DNA of 55,412 nt from Candidatus Kuenenia stuttgartensis (GCA_945875585.1 CAMCLK010000033.1:1-55412); one strand, 5' to 3'. Positions 8,577 through 17,981 are shown, counted from the stretch's first letter. Numbers and translations: made by a program. Notes: a model not told the origin generated them from the letters alone.

Positions 8577-9167
8577 TCAAGCCACGGGATCGGGCGATTG
8601 AGGTGGTTGCCAGCCTTCGGATTCCAGTTCAGCCACTCGGTTATTTCGGTATTCTTCCCAGGCGTTGCGTGATGGGAAAAACATGCCAATCATCAGGGAA
8701 AATATAACCCCAGAACAGGCCAGATTGATAATGTTTCCGTCGTCGACAAAGAAACCTAATTGGAGATTGACAATAGTGACGCCCTCGAGCATGGCGAAGC
8801 GGATCAATTGTGTTGTCTGCCACTCTCTGTATGCCAATACCTCCTTGGATTTAGGCAATTGAACCTGTGGTGTCGGGTTTGGTTTGCTTTCTAACAAGAA
8901 CTCCACGACAGGGTTTTCTAAAGCAGGCTTTTTCCATTGCTGTATCGGACTGCTAAAAAACACCACAGCGACGATGATAGAGGCAACCGTGATGAATATA
9001 CCAAAACCTGAAGGGAATATTTCGAGAGATGTGGATTGTGGAAGCCCTTTCGTGATCGCAAGGAAAGTGCCGGCACCCAGTACGCCGAGAATCATCGTAA
9101 AACAAATATTTTTCAGTATGAAGAAGGCTGATGTATCGTCACATTGCTGGGCATCAGTTTCATTCAT
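8577..9167 (-). CDS. Membrane protein, unknown function
   Basis: A 196-residue protein not recognised as a known family. Hydrophobic segments lie near 15-40, 51-71, 122-140 and 146-163, with a central soluble loop containing KPNPTPQVQLPKSKEV. The N-terminus (MNETDAQQCDDTS) is acidic and the C-terminus is polar. GGGGA before the ATG supports the start. The coding sequence looks more AT-rich than the operon it precedes, and its stop lies 46 bases before the start of the DUF1549 gene on the same strand. A structural or accessory role cannot be told from the sequence. Confidence 0.7.
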   Translation of the reverse strand: MNETDAQQCDDTSAFFILKNICFTMILGVLGAGTFLAITKGLPQSTSLEIFPSGFGIFITVASIIVAVVFFSSPIQQWKKPALENPVVEFLLESKPNPTPQVQLPKSKEVLAYREWQTTQLIRFAMLEGVTIVNLQLGFFVDDGNIINLACSGVIFSLMIGMFFPSRNAWEEYRNNRVAELESEGWQPPQSPDPVA

Positions 9168-9282
9168 GACTAGTTTCCCCTTTCAAAACAGTCGCATGAT
9201 AAGGCTTCTTAATATTTAGTAGAATTTATGATGTCAGTTTGCATCGCGCAAGCAGGATTAATCGGAACTATTTTTCGTTTAC

Positions 9283-9312
9283 TCGAAAGATTGTGGCTAG
9301 CGAGCCTATAAT
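9283..9312 (+). promoter_or_regulatory. Candidate sigma70-type promoter upstream of a terminator
   Basis: A perfect TATAAT at 9307-9312 with a partial -35 (TCGAAA, 9283-9288; four of six consensus bases) at an 18-base spacing. It would start a transcript near 9319, which meets the hairpin at 9352-9386 before the gene at 9404. Confidence 0.4.
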
Positions 9313-9351
9313 AAAAATACCGGTCGTTCACTGCCTTGAAACGACAGCCGA

Positions 9352-9386
9352 CCAGGAATTTAACAGTCTAATTACTGGTTTTTTTT
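9352..9386 (+). terminator. Intrinsic terminator in the leader of the 81-residue membrane protein gene
   Basis: The arms CCAGgAATT (9352-9360) and AATTaCTGG (9370-9378) pair with one internal mismatch around a nine-base loop, followed by eight T (9379-9386). No plus-strand gene lies upstream to be ended, because the nearest upstream gene is on the minus strand. It therefore ends a short RNA of about 68 nt or acts as an attenuator for the gene at 9404. The segment GGTCG (9322-9326) can pair with CGACC (9349-9353), which overlaps the terminator arm by two bases. Confidence 0.6.
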
Positions 9387-9403
9387 GCGTGGAGTAATTC
9401 ATC

Positions 9404-9649
9404 ATGGCAGCATCACCGCCCAGCAACTCTCAACCCTCGGCACTGCAGAACTTGAAGCCTTACGTCTCTATTCTTGGCCACGTCTGCTTCGTGCTCGGGT
9501 TCGCGTCTATCATTGCTTCAATTGTTGTCTGGAATATTACAAAAGAGCCCGATATTGCCCATGGTGAACGGTTCGGGATTTTCATTGGCTTATGGGCGCC
9601 AACGTTTTTCATACTTTCGAATCGTTTTGAACGGTTTGCCAAAAGCTGA
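9404..9649 (+). CDS. Small two-helix membrane protein
   Basis: An 81-residue protein with two hydrophobic segments (about 22-43 and 58-71), a polar Pro/Ser-rich N-terminus and a basic C-terminus. GGAG eight bases before the ATG supports the start. I do not recognise the family. The gene is isolated, convergent with the MBL operon, and preceded by a terminator-like hairpin. Its expression may thus depend on readthrough of that signal. Confidence 0.65.
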   Translation: MAASPPSNSQPSALQNLKPYVSILGHVCFVLGFASIIASIVVWNITKEPDIAHGERFGIFIGLWAPTFFILSNRFERFAKS

Positions 9650-9728
9650 CCTAACTTCGAGTTTCTTGTTGTACTCGGACTCAGTTGCTTACAACTGTTT
9701 TGTCCAACGATTCTACTCAGCATGCAAT

Positions 9729-11693
9729 TTACTTTCCGGCCGGTGACACAGCCGGTTCGGGTTTAGCCCGCATAACGAAGTCAAACTTCTGGCCGTGCCG
9801 AATCCCATCCAGTATGATGTCCATCGGTATCATTAGGGTTCCCGCAGCAACATCGTTTCTGCGGATACTGATTTTTACCGGGAAAGATCTCCTAGACTTC
9901 GGGTCCACAACACCCTGCAGTACCGGAGGGTCGGCCGACACTCCGGCTGGTACGCAGAACGCCACGGAATGCTTTTGGGGCGTGTCGCGGAAATTCCTTA
10001 CTGTCACTGTGACTGTGGTTTGGTTCGACTCCTGCAGATCCACCCGATACGGATATGCCGAAACCCAGAATGGATCGAACTGATACTCATAATTCTGTTC
10101 GGGCAGAAGTTCTCTGTATTGGCGCGCGATCCGTTTCGACCATGCGTGGTATCTGTCCACGAAGGCCGAAGGATCGGTCATGAGGACATTGTGGGCTCCC
10201 ATGATGATGTCCGGCTTGAGATCCCGCAGATACTTGCTGCCGAGGATGTAGCCTTCCTCGAAGATGGCGCTATTCCGGGCGACTACAGCCTCGTGTCCGT
10301 TCTGTTCTGGATCGGCCGGGTCGCCGAACAGGTTATCTCCAGTAAAGGCGATCTTTTTTCCATCTAGTTCTACCCAGAGGCAGTTGCCGAACTCCGTTTG
10401 TCCTGGCATCCAGTCCACATGGAGTTTAAGCCCTTCCCACTCCACCACTTCACCGTCTCGCAAAGGGCGATCAACCTTTAACCCTCGGTATTGAAGGTTA
10501 TAAGAAGTTATTAGGGCGCAATAGTCGTACCGCAGGGGATTCTCCACTTTGTCAACAATGCGGTCTAGCGTCCAGATCTGAGCCCCGTACTCCTTTTTCA
10601 GTGTCTCCCCCAAAGTGAAATGGTCGCCGTGCATGTGGTTGATCCATAGCGCGTCGATTCTTTTCAGGCCGAGGTGCTTCCGCATCTCAGCCACCAGTTC
10701 CGCGAGCAATTGTTCTGAAAACAAACCGCAGTCCAGCAGCAATCCTCTGCCACTGTCGGAAATAATGATAGCGAAATTCTTCCCGGCGAGCGCGTCGCTG
10801 AACTTGTACAAATGAGGCGTCACCCGTGTGATTTGTGGAATGGGCGTGGGCTTGAGGATTGGATTGGCTTTGGTTCGCTTTGTCAGTGAGTTGACGGGGT
10901 AACCACGGATATAATCTGGATGAAACTCCTTAAGTTTGCGGTGGTATTCCGCCAGTTGACCTCCGGCGTCGGCCACTGTGGGGCCTTGCGAGGGGAACAA
11001 CACGGAAAGGTTAAGTTCGCGCAATTTTCCGACGGAATGGGTGAGTGTCTCGAGGCCTTTGGCAAAGCCGTAGTCCCACTCAGTGTCGTACCAGTTGGTC
11101 ATCCGTGCGCCATGGTGCATGATTCCGCCGGAAAAGGCGCACGTTTTGTCACCTTGGCGCAACACGTAACTCATGCCGCCAGGGGAATGGCCGGGAGTGG
11201 CGACACAGATAAGTTCGTATCCTCTCCAGCGGAAAACCTCCCCCGGCAACAAGGCTCGGTCCAATAGTATTGGCCGGGCAGGAGGGCGGACATAACTGGC
11301 CCCGTGGACAGTGTGCTTGTCACCTAGCGTGGGCCGCCACTTGCGGAAATCTAGCGGTTTGTCAAAAAGTTCGCGCTCCTCCCCGGGTGCCGCGATTTTC
11401 ACGCGGGTTCTGTCAACTCGGCCAATTCCCTGACACTGTTCCCGGTGATGGTCGGTGAACAGCACCCACTCGATATTGCGGATCCCATTATTAGCAAGAT
11501 GCTCCAGCACAGTGCCGTCACCCAGATTCACAAGAACAGCGGCATCGCCGTCGCGAAGGATATGGACATTACAGGTATCCCGGTGCAGAAGGACGCCTGG
11601 CCAATCCGGGTGGGCAGGAGCAAGTTTGGCGGGCGATTGTGCGAATGCTACCCATGAGGAAAGACAGAAAACGACCAACTGGTGAGAAATCAC
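9729..11693 (-). CDS. Tandem metallo-beta-lactamase-fold protein, secreted
   Basis: A 654-residue protein from a GTG start. GGGGAGG lies six bases upstream of this GTG, and the first residues form a signal peptide (MISHQLVVFCLSSWVAFAQS). A longer reading from a TTG at 11765 would overlap the upstream gene and has no good ribosome site. Two MBL domains follow. The first (about 35-250) has TDHHREQ (80-86) in place of HxHxDH, though GHS (His169) remains. The second (about 285-520) has the full HMHGDH (353-358) and FTGDN. A C-terminal beta-sandwich-like domain follows. It is the third gene behind two multihaem cytochromes. The substrate is unknown. Only the second domain has a complete metal site. 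Confidence 0.83.
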   Translation of the reverse strand: MISHQLVVFCLSSWVAFAQSPAKLAPAHPDWPGVLLHRDTCNVHILRDGDAAVLVNLGDGTVLEHLANNGIRNIEWVLFTDHHREQCQGIGRVDRTRVKIAAPGEERELFDKPLDFRKWRPTLGDKHTVHGASYVRPPARPILLDRALLPGEVFRWRGYELICVATPGHSPGGMSYVLRQGDKTCAFSGGIMHHGARMTNWYDTEWDYGFAKGLETLTHSVGKLRELNLSVLFPSQGPTVADAGGQLAEYHRKLKEFHPDYIRGYPVNSLTKRTKANPILKPTPIPQITRVTPHLYKFSDALAGKNFAIIISDSGRGLLLDCGLFSEQLLAELVAEMRKHLGLKRIDALWINHMHGDHFTLGETLKKEYGAQIWTLDRIVDKVENPLRYDYCALITSYNLQYRGLKVDRPLRDGEVVEWEGLKLHVDWMPGQTEFGNCLWVELDGKKIAFTGDNLFGDPADPEQNGHEAVVARNSAIFEEGYILGSKYLRDLKPDIIMGAHNVLMTDPSAFVDRYHAWSKRIARQYRELLPEQNYEYQFDPFWVSAYPYRVDLQESNQTTVTVTVRNFRDTPQKHSVAFCVPAGVSADPPVLQGVVDPKSRRSFPVKISIRRNDVAAGTLMIPMDIILDGIRHGQKFDFVMRAKPEPAVSPAGK

Positions 11694-11754
11694 AGCCAGC
11701 CTCCCCAGTTTGCAACCACTGAGAACTAAGTTACGCCAGTTGCAGGTAGACGGT

Positions 11755-13596
11755 TTACCGCCCAACCTGTTCCGCGAGTTCGCGTGCCAATTTTAGAAAT
11801 ACAGCCGGGTCGTAGGCATTCAGACGGCTCATCAGCTTTCGCTCCTCATCGTCGTCGAGACGCTGGAGTTTGGTAGCTGTAACATCCTCTGAAAGCCATT
11901 TATTGAAATCTTCACTGCGGATCTTGTTGAACGATGGCAAAAAGTCTCGGTCATCTACCAGTTTGCGAGCAATTTCAACAGGACCGTTGGCTTTGAGGTA
12001 TTCCGAAAAAGTTGAGGCAGCACCCTGTGGCAATTTTTGTTCTCTTTCGATCAAGCTCAGAATAACTCCCAATCGTGCCTGTCGGTTGGCATATGGGTGC
12101 AAATCGACCAAGTCTGTCAATTTTGCAAGTGTGGCGCGTGATCCCTCGGCATTTTCACGATCTGCCTTCATGTCGGAAGCAATGACATCGGCCAAACTGG
12201 CCAATTGTCGCGCTGCTTCAAAGTCGGGAACTGGCTGATCTGGGCGTCCAATACCCGGTTCGGTGAAACCGTCCAGTGCCATTTTCAAGATGGCTTGAAC
12301 CTTTGTTTTGTCGAGGGGCGCCGCCTTGGCGGACTTGATGGCGGCATCACATGCCTTTTCCAGTTGTAGGCTTGCTTGTTTAAGCCCTTCCGGATCGCCA
12401 AATTGCTGGGTGGTTGTGGCCGCGGCCAGTTTCACCAACGCTCCATCGATGGCATCGAGGTGTTCCTTGCCCGCCAGTTGGGCGGCGACTCCGGCCAATG
12501 TGGTTGCCCACATACGAACCATCACCCTTCCCGGGAAAACCCGGTGCCGGGATTTACCGGGCAAATGATACCCGTAACCGCGCGTCTGCCGGTATCCGGG
12601 GTACTGAAGATCATGGTGGCACGCGTAACAGTCGGAGGTCGCCAGTGCCAGTTCGGGCCAGCGGGCTTTGCGTCGCGCCGTCGGATCGGTTGGTTCGTCC
12701 GGATCGCGCACGGCCAGTTCCGGCCAGCGGACCAACTCTTGTTTGGCATCTTTGATATCAAAACTGGTGCGTTCAGCGGTAAGCCTTGCAGTTTCCCGCA
12801 AACTGACAAGGGCGCCCACCAAGGCCAGACGGGTCATCTGAAACGGTTCGGCATGGTAATGTTTTTGCACTTCGGGGGATGCTGATTTCAGAAATGGAAC
12901 ATCCAAGCCTTCGCGATAATGGGGCGGCTCATTGCGGCTGAACGTTGCGATTTCAATGGGAGGAAGAGGCGGGTGCCCGGCAGCGAACATGGAATGGGTG
13001 ACAACTTTCCCTTCCTGCGCATTGCCAATGTGGCACGAGGCGCACAAGGTGGCGCGTACTTCAGGGTCGCGCAGGTTGCGCATACCAATTTCTGCTTTGT
13101 CGCGAGGGGATTTTTCTCGCCATGCAACATTGGCATGAGGACCCACCCATGAAAAGGACGGTCCATGACACGAGGCGCAGCCAATTCCTTCCGACATGTC
13201 CAGTGAGCCTGCCGACCGCTCCGAAAGCGCGTGTTGGCCATGGCAATTGAGACAGCCTGTGGCTGCAACCGTTACATCCTGACCTAAAATTTTGCCAATA
13301 TCCTGCCCGCGTTTTCCTTTTAGAACAGCATATGCCTGAGCATGCTTATCATGTGTCTTCCAGATGGCGTATTCGCTGAGCCATACGAAATCGAAAGAGT
13401 AAGCTCTTCCGGGAACTCTTGTTACAGGTGGTATATCATTGACTGTAGGCTGGGCATGGCAGCGGACGCAGGCCATCGAATCTTGGAATTGATGGTTCGA
13501 GGCAAACGAATCCCTGCGCCCGGGGGTCAACCAGGTGGGGTCCTGTGCTGGAGCCGAAATGGCCAGTGCATAACCGAGAACAACCACCTGAAGCAT
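11755..13596 (-). CDS. Pentahaem c-type cytochrome, c554-like core
   Basis: A 613-residue protein. The start at 13596 gives a signal peptide (MLQVVVLGYALAISAPAQ) and has GAGGTG upstream. Five CxxCH motifs: CVRCH (43-47), CLNCH (115-119), CASCH (140-144), CASCH (185-189), CYACH (323-327). Extra His in IWKTHDKHAQAY and SMFAAGHP are likely axial ligands. The pattern is that of planctomycete multihaem proteins related to cytochrome c554. The last 280 residues are helical and without haem. It sits 19 bases after the paralogous cytochrome gene. Periplasmic electron transfer is certain in kind; the partner and substrate are not known. Confidence 0.87.
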   Translation of the reverse strand: MLQVVVLGYALAISAPAQDPTWLTPGRRDSFASNHQFQDSMACVRCHAQPTVNDIPPVTRVPGRAYSFDFVWLSEYAIWKTHDKHAQAYAVLKGKRGQDIGKILGQDVTVAATGCLNCHGQHALSERSAGSLDMSEGIGCASCHGPSFSWVGPHANVAWREKSPRDKAEIGMRNLRDPEVRATLCASCHIGNAQEGKVVTHSMFAAGHPPLPPIEIATFSRNEPPHYREGLDVPFLKSASPEVQKHYHAEPFQMTRLALVGALVSLRETARLTAERTSFDIKDAKQELVRWPELAVRDPDEPTDPTARRKARWPELALATSDCYACHHDLQYPGYRQTRGYGYHLPGKSRHRVFPGRVMVRMWATTLAGVAAQLAGKEHLDAIDGALVKLAAATTTQQFGDPEGLKQASLQLEKACDAAIKSAKAAPLDKTKVQAILKMALDGFTEPGIGRPDQPVPDFEAARQLASLADVIASDMKADRENAEGSRATLAKLTDLVDLHPYANRQARLGVILSLIEREQKLPQGAASTFSEYLKANGPVEIARKLVDDRDFLPSFNKIRSEDFNKWLSEDVTATKLQRLDDDEERKLMSRLNAYDPAVFLKLARELAEQVGR

Positions 13597-13615
13597 ACGA
13601 CACCTCGGCGCGGAA

Positions 13616-15055
13616 TCAGGGCTGGGACCTAGCGATACCGTCCAACCCATCCTGCAGGCGCTTCAACAGGAGCTGTCTATCGCGTGTTGCCCGCATTTCG
13701 TTGGGATCGGAACGAGGACTATCGTACCCGTTCGGGAACTGACCGAGTAGAGAATCCCGCACGGTGAGATACGGCAATTCATAGCCAGCTTCGATTTGCC
13801 CTTGGCGCCGGCGCAGGTCGTCACGCAAGGCGGCCAGTGCCAAAAATTGCTGGGCTTGCTGCTCCCATGTCAGTTTCTCAGCGTTAACTGAAGAAAATCG
13901 GGCTATGCGTGTGGATGCTTCTAGCTCTTGGGCGGTTGTCCACGGTTCCCGATCTGTGGCATAGGCGATCCGCCGAGTCAGGCCCTCAAGCGCCTTGCGA
14001 GCTCGCGTGGCCGTAGTTGCAGCGTCGGGAGCGGGCTTGCCCATGTGCGTTTTCAGGCTCGCCAGGGTGTTGTACGCCTCGGAATCGGCCAGATCGAGAG
14101 CGCCGGTGTACCACGTCTGCCATGGAGCACGGCCTGCTGTTGTGGGTGTACGGTAGGCAACTCGGTCGCTATCGACTGTCAGGTTCTTGTGGCAACTGAA
14201 GCAATCCTGCTCTGCAAATTCCGGCCATGGCGCACCATCCGCAGACCGGCGGGCCCGGGCTTCAGTCAGTCGCACGGCTGCTGTTGCCACGGCAATCTGG
14301 CCCACCTGCCAGCTACGCCAAGCATGATCCGGTGTGCGCGCGTGTTCATCTGCCATGCGCCAGTGCGCAGGGTACTTGGCCAGCGCGCTTGAAAATTCAA
14401 AGTTGAGGCGCGGGTGGCCCGCAGCAATCAGGTCGTGGTTGACCTGCATCAGGGGTACATCGGGATTTCCAACATGACACGCGGAGCATACCTGAGCGCG
14501 CCTTGCCAAATCTTTGGTGTTCCACAGGCCAAAATCGCGTTCTTTCGTTGCTGCATCCAGTTCCTTGAAACCGCCCCGCGTATGCGCTGCCAGCCAAGGT
14601 TGAGCTGGGCCATGGCAACTCTCGCAACTGACGGCATCGACAAGACTGAATGAAGTGGATGCTTTGGATAGTTGGCCTTCTCCCGTGGCATGACAGGTCA
14701 GACAGGCCACCGTTTTGGAGGCAGAAGCAGCGTCTGGACCATAAAGATTGCGCACCATCCGTTCAGAACGAATGGAATAAAGCGTGTCGAACGCCTTGCG
14801 GTGTGGATCTTCGCTGTTCCAAGTGACGAATTCAGAGCCCACCACCCGGCGGTGTTCCGACTTGTGATGGCATGAGCTGGAGGTGCAACTGGCAGTCCCA
14901 AGGTAGTCTGGTCGGGAAGTGCAGGTGCCTGCCAACGATTCGACAACGGCCTGACTGCGCGGTGCGGGCAAACGAGATTCATCCCGTGCCAAAACCGCCG
15001 ACAGCATTGCTGCTAGGACCGTTAGGCCGGCCAGAATTGGAGCGAAACGGAACAT
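13616..15055 (-). CDS. Pentahaem c-type cytochrome, paralogue with one CX4CH site
   Basis: A 479-residue protein with signal peptide MFRFAPILAGLTVLAAMLSA. Haem motifs: CTSSSCH (57-63, an unusual CX4CH site), CLTCH (118-122), CESCH (144-148), CSACH (190-194), CFSCH (285-289). Order, spacing and surrounding motifs (CHGPAQPWLAAH, CSACHVGNP, LIAAGHPRLNFE) match the next gene, so the two are paralogues. It is the first gene of a three-gene operon and is divergent from a PPC-domain protein with a shared intergenic region of 223 bases. The start at 15055 is chosen for the leader; the ribosome site is weak. Confidence 0.86.
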   Translation of the reverse strand: MFRFAPILAGLTVLAAMLSAVLARDESRLPAPRSQAVVESLAGTCTSRPDYLGTASCTSSSCHHKSEHRRVVGSEFVTWNSEDPHRKAFDTLYSIRSERMVRNLYGPDAASASKTVACLTCHATGEGQLSKASTSFSLVDAVSCESCHGPAQPWLAAHTRGGFKELDAATKERDFGLWNTKDLARRAQVCSACHVGNPDVPLMQVNHDLIAAGHPRLNFEFSSALAKYPAHWRMADEHARTPDHAWRSWQVGQIAVATAAVRLTEARARRSADGAPWPEFAEQDCFSCHKNLTVDSDRVAYRTPTTAGRAPWQTWYTGALDLADSEAYNTLASLKTHMGKPAPDAATTATRARKALEGLTRRIAYATDREPWTTAQELEASTRIARFSSVNAEKLTWEQQAQQFLALAALRDDLRRRQGQIEAGYELPYLTVRDSLLGQFPNGYDSPRSDPNEMRATRDRQLLLKRLQDGLDGIARSQP

Positions 15056-15278
15056 GGCAAGGATACCTGTTGGCTCAGACAAGAGACCTAACCCAACACC
15101 ATTCTGACCTATTCGGTTGTTGAATCTGAAGAAAAAATGCCTGAATCTTTCTGGTTCGACCCGGCTCCAGCCGATAATCCGCACGTCCGGCATGTTCGGC
15201 TTTTACTTGGACTCCCGCCCAATTCCGGTTACTATGTGGGCCATCCCACCGACGCTTCCTCCACGGACGAAGAATTTC

Positions 15279-17249
15279 ATGAGCATTGTCATACCCGGCT
15301 TTCTGGCCAGCTGCCTTCTCACATTCCCAGGCCAAGCACCCACTCTTAAGGCGCCATCGCCCTTGGTATTGCTGCCCGGTAAGGCGACAGATGTCACGCT
15401 GACAGGTGCTAATCTGGCAGACCCATTGGCTCTTCAGCTCGATCTCGCAGCGACCCTTACCATTCCCGCAGATGGCAAGAATGGTAAGGATGCTGGCAAA
15501 CTGATGGTTCAGATCAATCCGGCCAAAGACGTGGGCCCGGGGTTCCACTCGTTGCGTCTGGCGACAAAGCGTGGAAGCTCCAACGTGCGGCTGTTCGTAA
15601 CAGATGAGCTACCGCTGGTGGCGAAAACCGACAGTTCCCGCAAGCGTGAAACCGCTCCTGAAATCAAGCTGCCTTGCGTGGTGTCAGGCCGCTCGGATGC
15701 CGAGCAAGCGGATTGGTTCCGCTTCAAAGCGAAAAAGGGAGAGAAGGTTGCCTTCGAGATTCTGGGAAGGCGCTTGGGCAGTGGCATCGACCCGCAAATC
15801 ACACTGTTCGATATCAAGGGTCGCGAACTCCGTGCCGGCCATAGCAACGACGCCCCGGGCGCTCAAACAGATCCGCGCTTGGTGCATACGTTTGCAGCCG
15901 ATGGCGATTATCTGGTTCAGGTGCGTGATGTGGCGTGGCGGGGAGGCGAGGATTTTCACTTTCTGCTGCGTGCAGGAGCTTTTCCGGTAGCGACGTGCGC
16001 TTTTCCATTGGCAGTCACCCGTGGCAAAACCACGCCCGTGGGTTTCACCGGAACACACGTGGATGGCACCATTCCCGTACCTGTTGCCGCACCAGCAGAT
16101 CCAGCCGTAATGGCTCTTGATGTGGTGCCACGTTTTGCCAAAGACGGAATTCCTGGCTGGCCTGTTTCCGTTATGCTTTCGCCCTATGAGGAACTCGTTG
16201 AAAAGGAACCCAATAACGATTTGCCGCAGGCTCAGAAAATCCCGCTGCCGTGCGGTGTTTCCGGCCGGTTCGACAAGCGTGGCGACACCGACCGCTACAG
16301 CTTCACGGCGACCAAGGACCAGCGCCTGATCATTGAGGTTCAGACAACGGATTTGGGAAGCCCCTCGGAAGTCTTGCTGACGGTGGTGGACGCCAAGGGT
16401 GCCAAGCTGGCTGAGACGAACCCAACCCAATCGGCGCGTCTGGATTTCAAAGCACCCGCTGCTGGCGATTTCGTGATTGTCGTCGAGCATCTGCATCTAT
16501 GGGGGGGCCCGGACGAGGCTTACAGACTGCAAGTTGCCCCTTACGAACCTGGATTTGATCTCGCACTGGCGGCCGAGCGCATCGATGTCCGCAAGGAAGG
16601 CACCGCGGCGTTGCCGTTGCAGATCGTGCGCCGCGATTATGCCGGCCCGGTGGAACTTTCTTTGGTGGGTCCGGCAGGCCTTGCAGGGGCTGGAACCATC
16701 GCGCAGGGAGCGCCCGCCAAACCCGCTGATCCAGCGGGCAACCTGACCATCACCTGTCCAACCGGATTTGCTTCTGGCCTTTATCCGATTCGTATTGTTG
16801 GGAAAGCGACTATTAACGGCAAAGCTGTTTCAGTGATTGCCAGCACGCGACCAGCCATGACAGCCGCACTCGGTGGCCTGCCCGTGCCTCCAATTCGCCT
16901 GACACGGTCTGTGGCTGTTGGTGTGATCGATCGGATGCCCTTCACCTTGGCTGTGAAAATCGACCCCGCTACTGTGGCACCGGGTAAGGATGCCACGTTC
17001 ACAGTAACGTTGACTCGCCGCGACGGTTATGCCGAACCGGTAGCGTTGTCGGTTGCTGGCCTGCCTGCCAATGCTACGGCCGATGCGCCCACCATTGCCA
17101 AGGATAAAACAGAAGCGAAGATTGTTGTCAAAACCAAGGACAATACACCGGTGGGTGCCCCGGCGCTGATCGTGAATGCCAAGGCCAAGGTAGATGGAGC
17201 CGATGTGACGGTTGCTGCCCCCGCCGTGACATTGACCATCAAAAAGTAA
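15279..17249 (+). CDS. Secreted protein with two PPC (pre-peptidase C-terminal) domains
   Basis: A 656-residue protein from the ATG at 15279, which gives a signal peptide (MSIVIPGFLASCLLTFPG). An Ig-like segment (about 25-110) is followed by PPC domain 1 (about 128-232, with DWFRFKAKKGEKV and GDYLVQVRD), a linker, and PPC domain 2 (about 307-421, opening EKEPNNDLPQAQKI, with DTDRYSFTATKDQ). Two further beta-rich segments end the protein. No peptidase domain is present. PPC domains bind substrates or help secretion, and in planctomycetes large surface proteins are often built from them. The role is unknown. It is divergent from the cytochrome operon. Confidence 0.83.
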   Translation: MSIVIPGFLASCLLTFPGQAPTLKAPSPLVLLPGKATDVTLTGANLADPLALQLDLAATLTIPADGKNGKDAGKLMVQINPAKDVGPGFHSLRLATKRGSSNVRLFVTDELPLVAKTDSSRKRETAPEIKLPCVVSGRSDAEQADWFRFKAKKGEKVAFEILGRRLGSGIDPQITLFDIKGRELRAGHSNDAPGAQTDPRLVHTFAADGDYLVQVRDVAWRGGEDFHFLLRAGAFPVATCAFPLAVTRGKTTPVGFTGTHVDGTIPVPVAAPADPAVMALDVVPRFAKDGIPGWPVSVMLSPYEELVEKEPNNDLPQAQKIPLPCGVSGRFDKRGDTDRYSFTATKDQRLIIEVQTTDLGSPSEVLLTVVDAKGAKLAETNPTQSARLDFKAPAAGDFVIVVEHLHLWGGPDEAYRLQVAPYEPGFDLALAAERIDVRKEGTAALPLQIVRRDYAGPVELSLVGPAGLAGAGTIAQGAPAKPADPAGNLTITCPTGFASGLYPIRIVGKATINGKAVSVIASTRPAMTAALGGLPVPPIRLTRSVAVGVIDRMPFTLAVKIDPATVAPGKDATFTVTLTRRDGYAEPVALSVAGLPANATADAPTIAKDKTEAKIVVKTKDNTPVGAPALIVNAKAKVDGADVTVAAPAVTLTIKK

Positions 17250-17333
17250 GCATGCTGGTTCTTTCCCATCCGTTCATCTCGTGAGCCTATATTGAGGTGT
17301 CAGGGTCGAGGGATGCAGTAGAAAGGCCGGGAG

Positions 17334-17927
17334 ATGATGATCAAGACACGGCGTCTTGTGGTCGGCATCAGCGGTGCGACCGGGATTGTTTATGCTTCCC
17401 GGTTGCTTGAGTTGCTCAAACCTACCAATGTCGAGACTCACTTGGTGGTTTCGCGCGCCGGCGATATTACCCGATCCCAAGAAACAGACCTAACGTCTGA
17501 ACGGTTACGCGCCTTGGCCGATGTGACCTACACCATTGGTAATATCGCCGCCCCGTTGGCCAGTGGATCTTTCAAAACCATTGGTATGGTGGTGTTGCCT
17601 TGCTCCATGAAAACCTTGGCGGAGATAGCCACCGGGTTGAGCGAATCACTGCTGTCCCGTGCCGCAGACGTTACCCTGAAGGAACGCAGGCGCTTGGTGC
17701 TGATGGTTCGTGAAACACCACTCAACCTAATCCATTTGCGCAATATGCTTAGCGTCACGGAAGCGGGTGCCATTGTTTTCCCACCCGTACCGGCGTTTTA
17801 CACGGAACCAACAAGCATTGAAGACATGGTAACGCAGACAGTTGGCAGAATTCTCGACCTGTTCGACATCGAGCTACCGGGAATTCGTCGCTGGGGCGAA
17901 GACGTTGGCATGGAAAAGAGTGATTGA
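17334..17927 (+). CDS. ubiX: UbiX-type flavin prenyltransferase
   Basis: A 197-residue protein with the family motifs GISGATG (FMN binding), LASGSFKT, LPCSMKTLAEIA, RRRLVLMVRETPL and FPPVPAFY. UbiX joins dimethylallyl phosphate to FMN to make prenylated FMN, the cofactor of UbiD-type decarboxylases. No ubiD gene is seen in this window. Two ATG codons stand together at 17334 and 17337, so the start is uncertain by one residue. It is a single gene following the PPC protein by 84 bases. Confidence 0.93.
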   Translation: MMIKTRRLVVGISGATGIVYASRLLELLKPTNVETHLVVSRAGDITRSQETDLTSERLRALADVTYTIGNIAAPLASGSFKTIGMVVLPCSMKTLAEIATGLSESLLSRAADVTLKERRRLVLMVRETPLNLIHLRNMLSVTEAGAIVFPPVPAFYTEPTSIEDMVTQTVGRILDLFDIELPGIRRWGEDVGMEKSD

Positions 17928-17981
17928 ATTAGGCCTGATTGATTTTGCTATTTCCAAGCGAATGAAACAACAAAAATGGGA

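Noticed and set aside
15684..16496. Minus-strand open frame of 270 residues opposite the PPC protein
   Set aside because: Antisense to a gene with clear domain matches on the plus strand. No family features.
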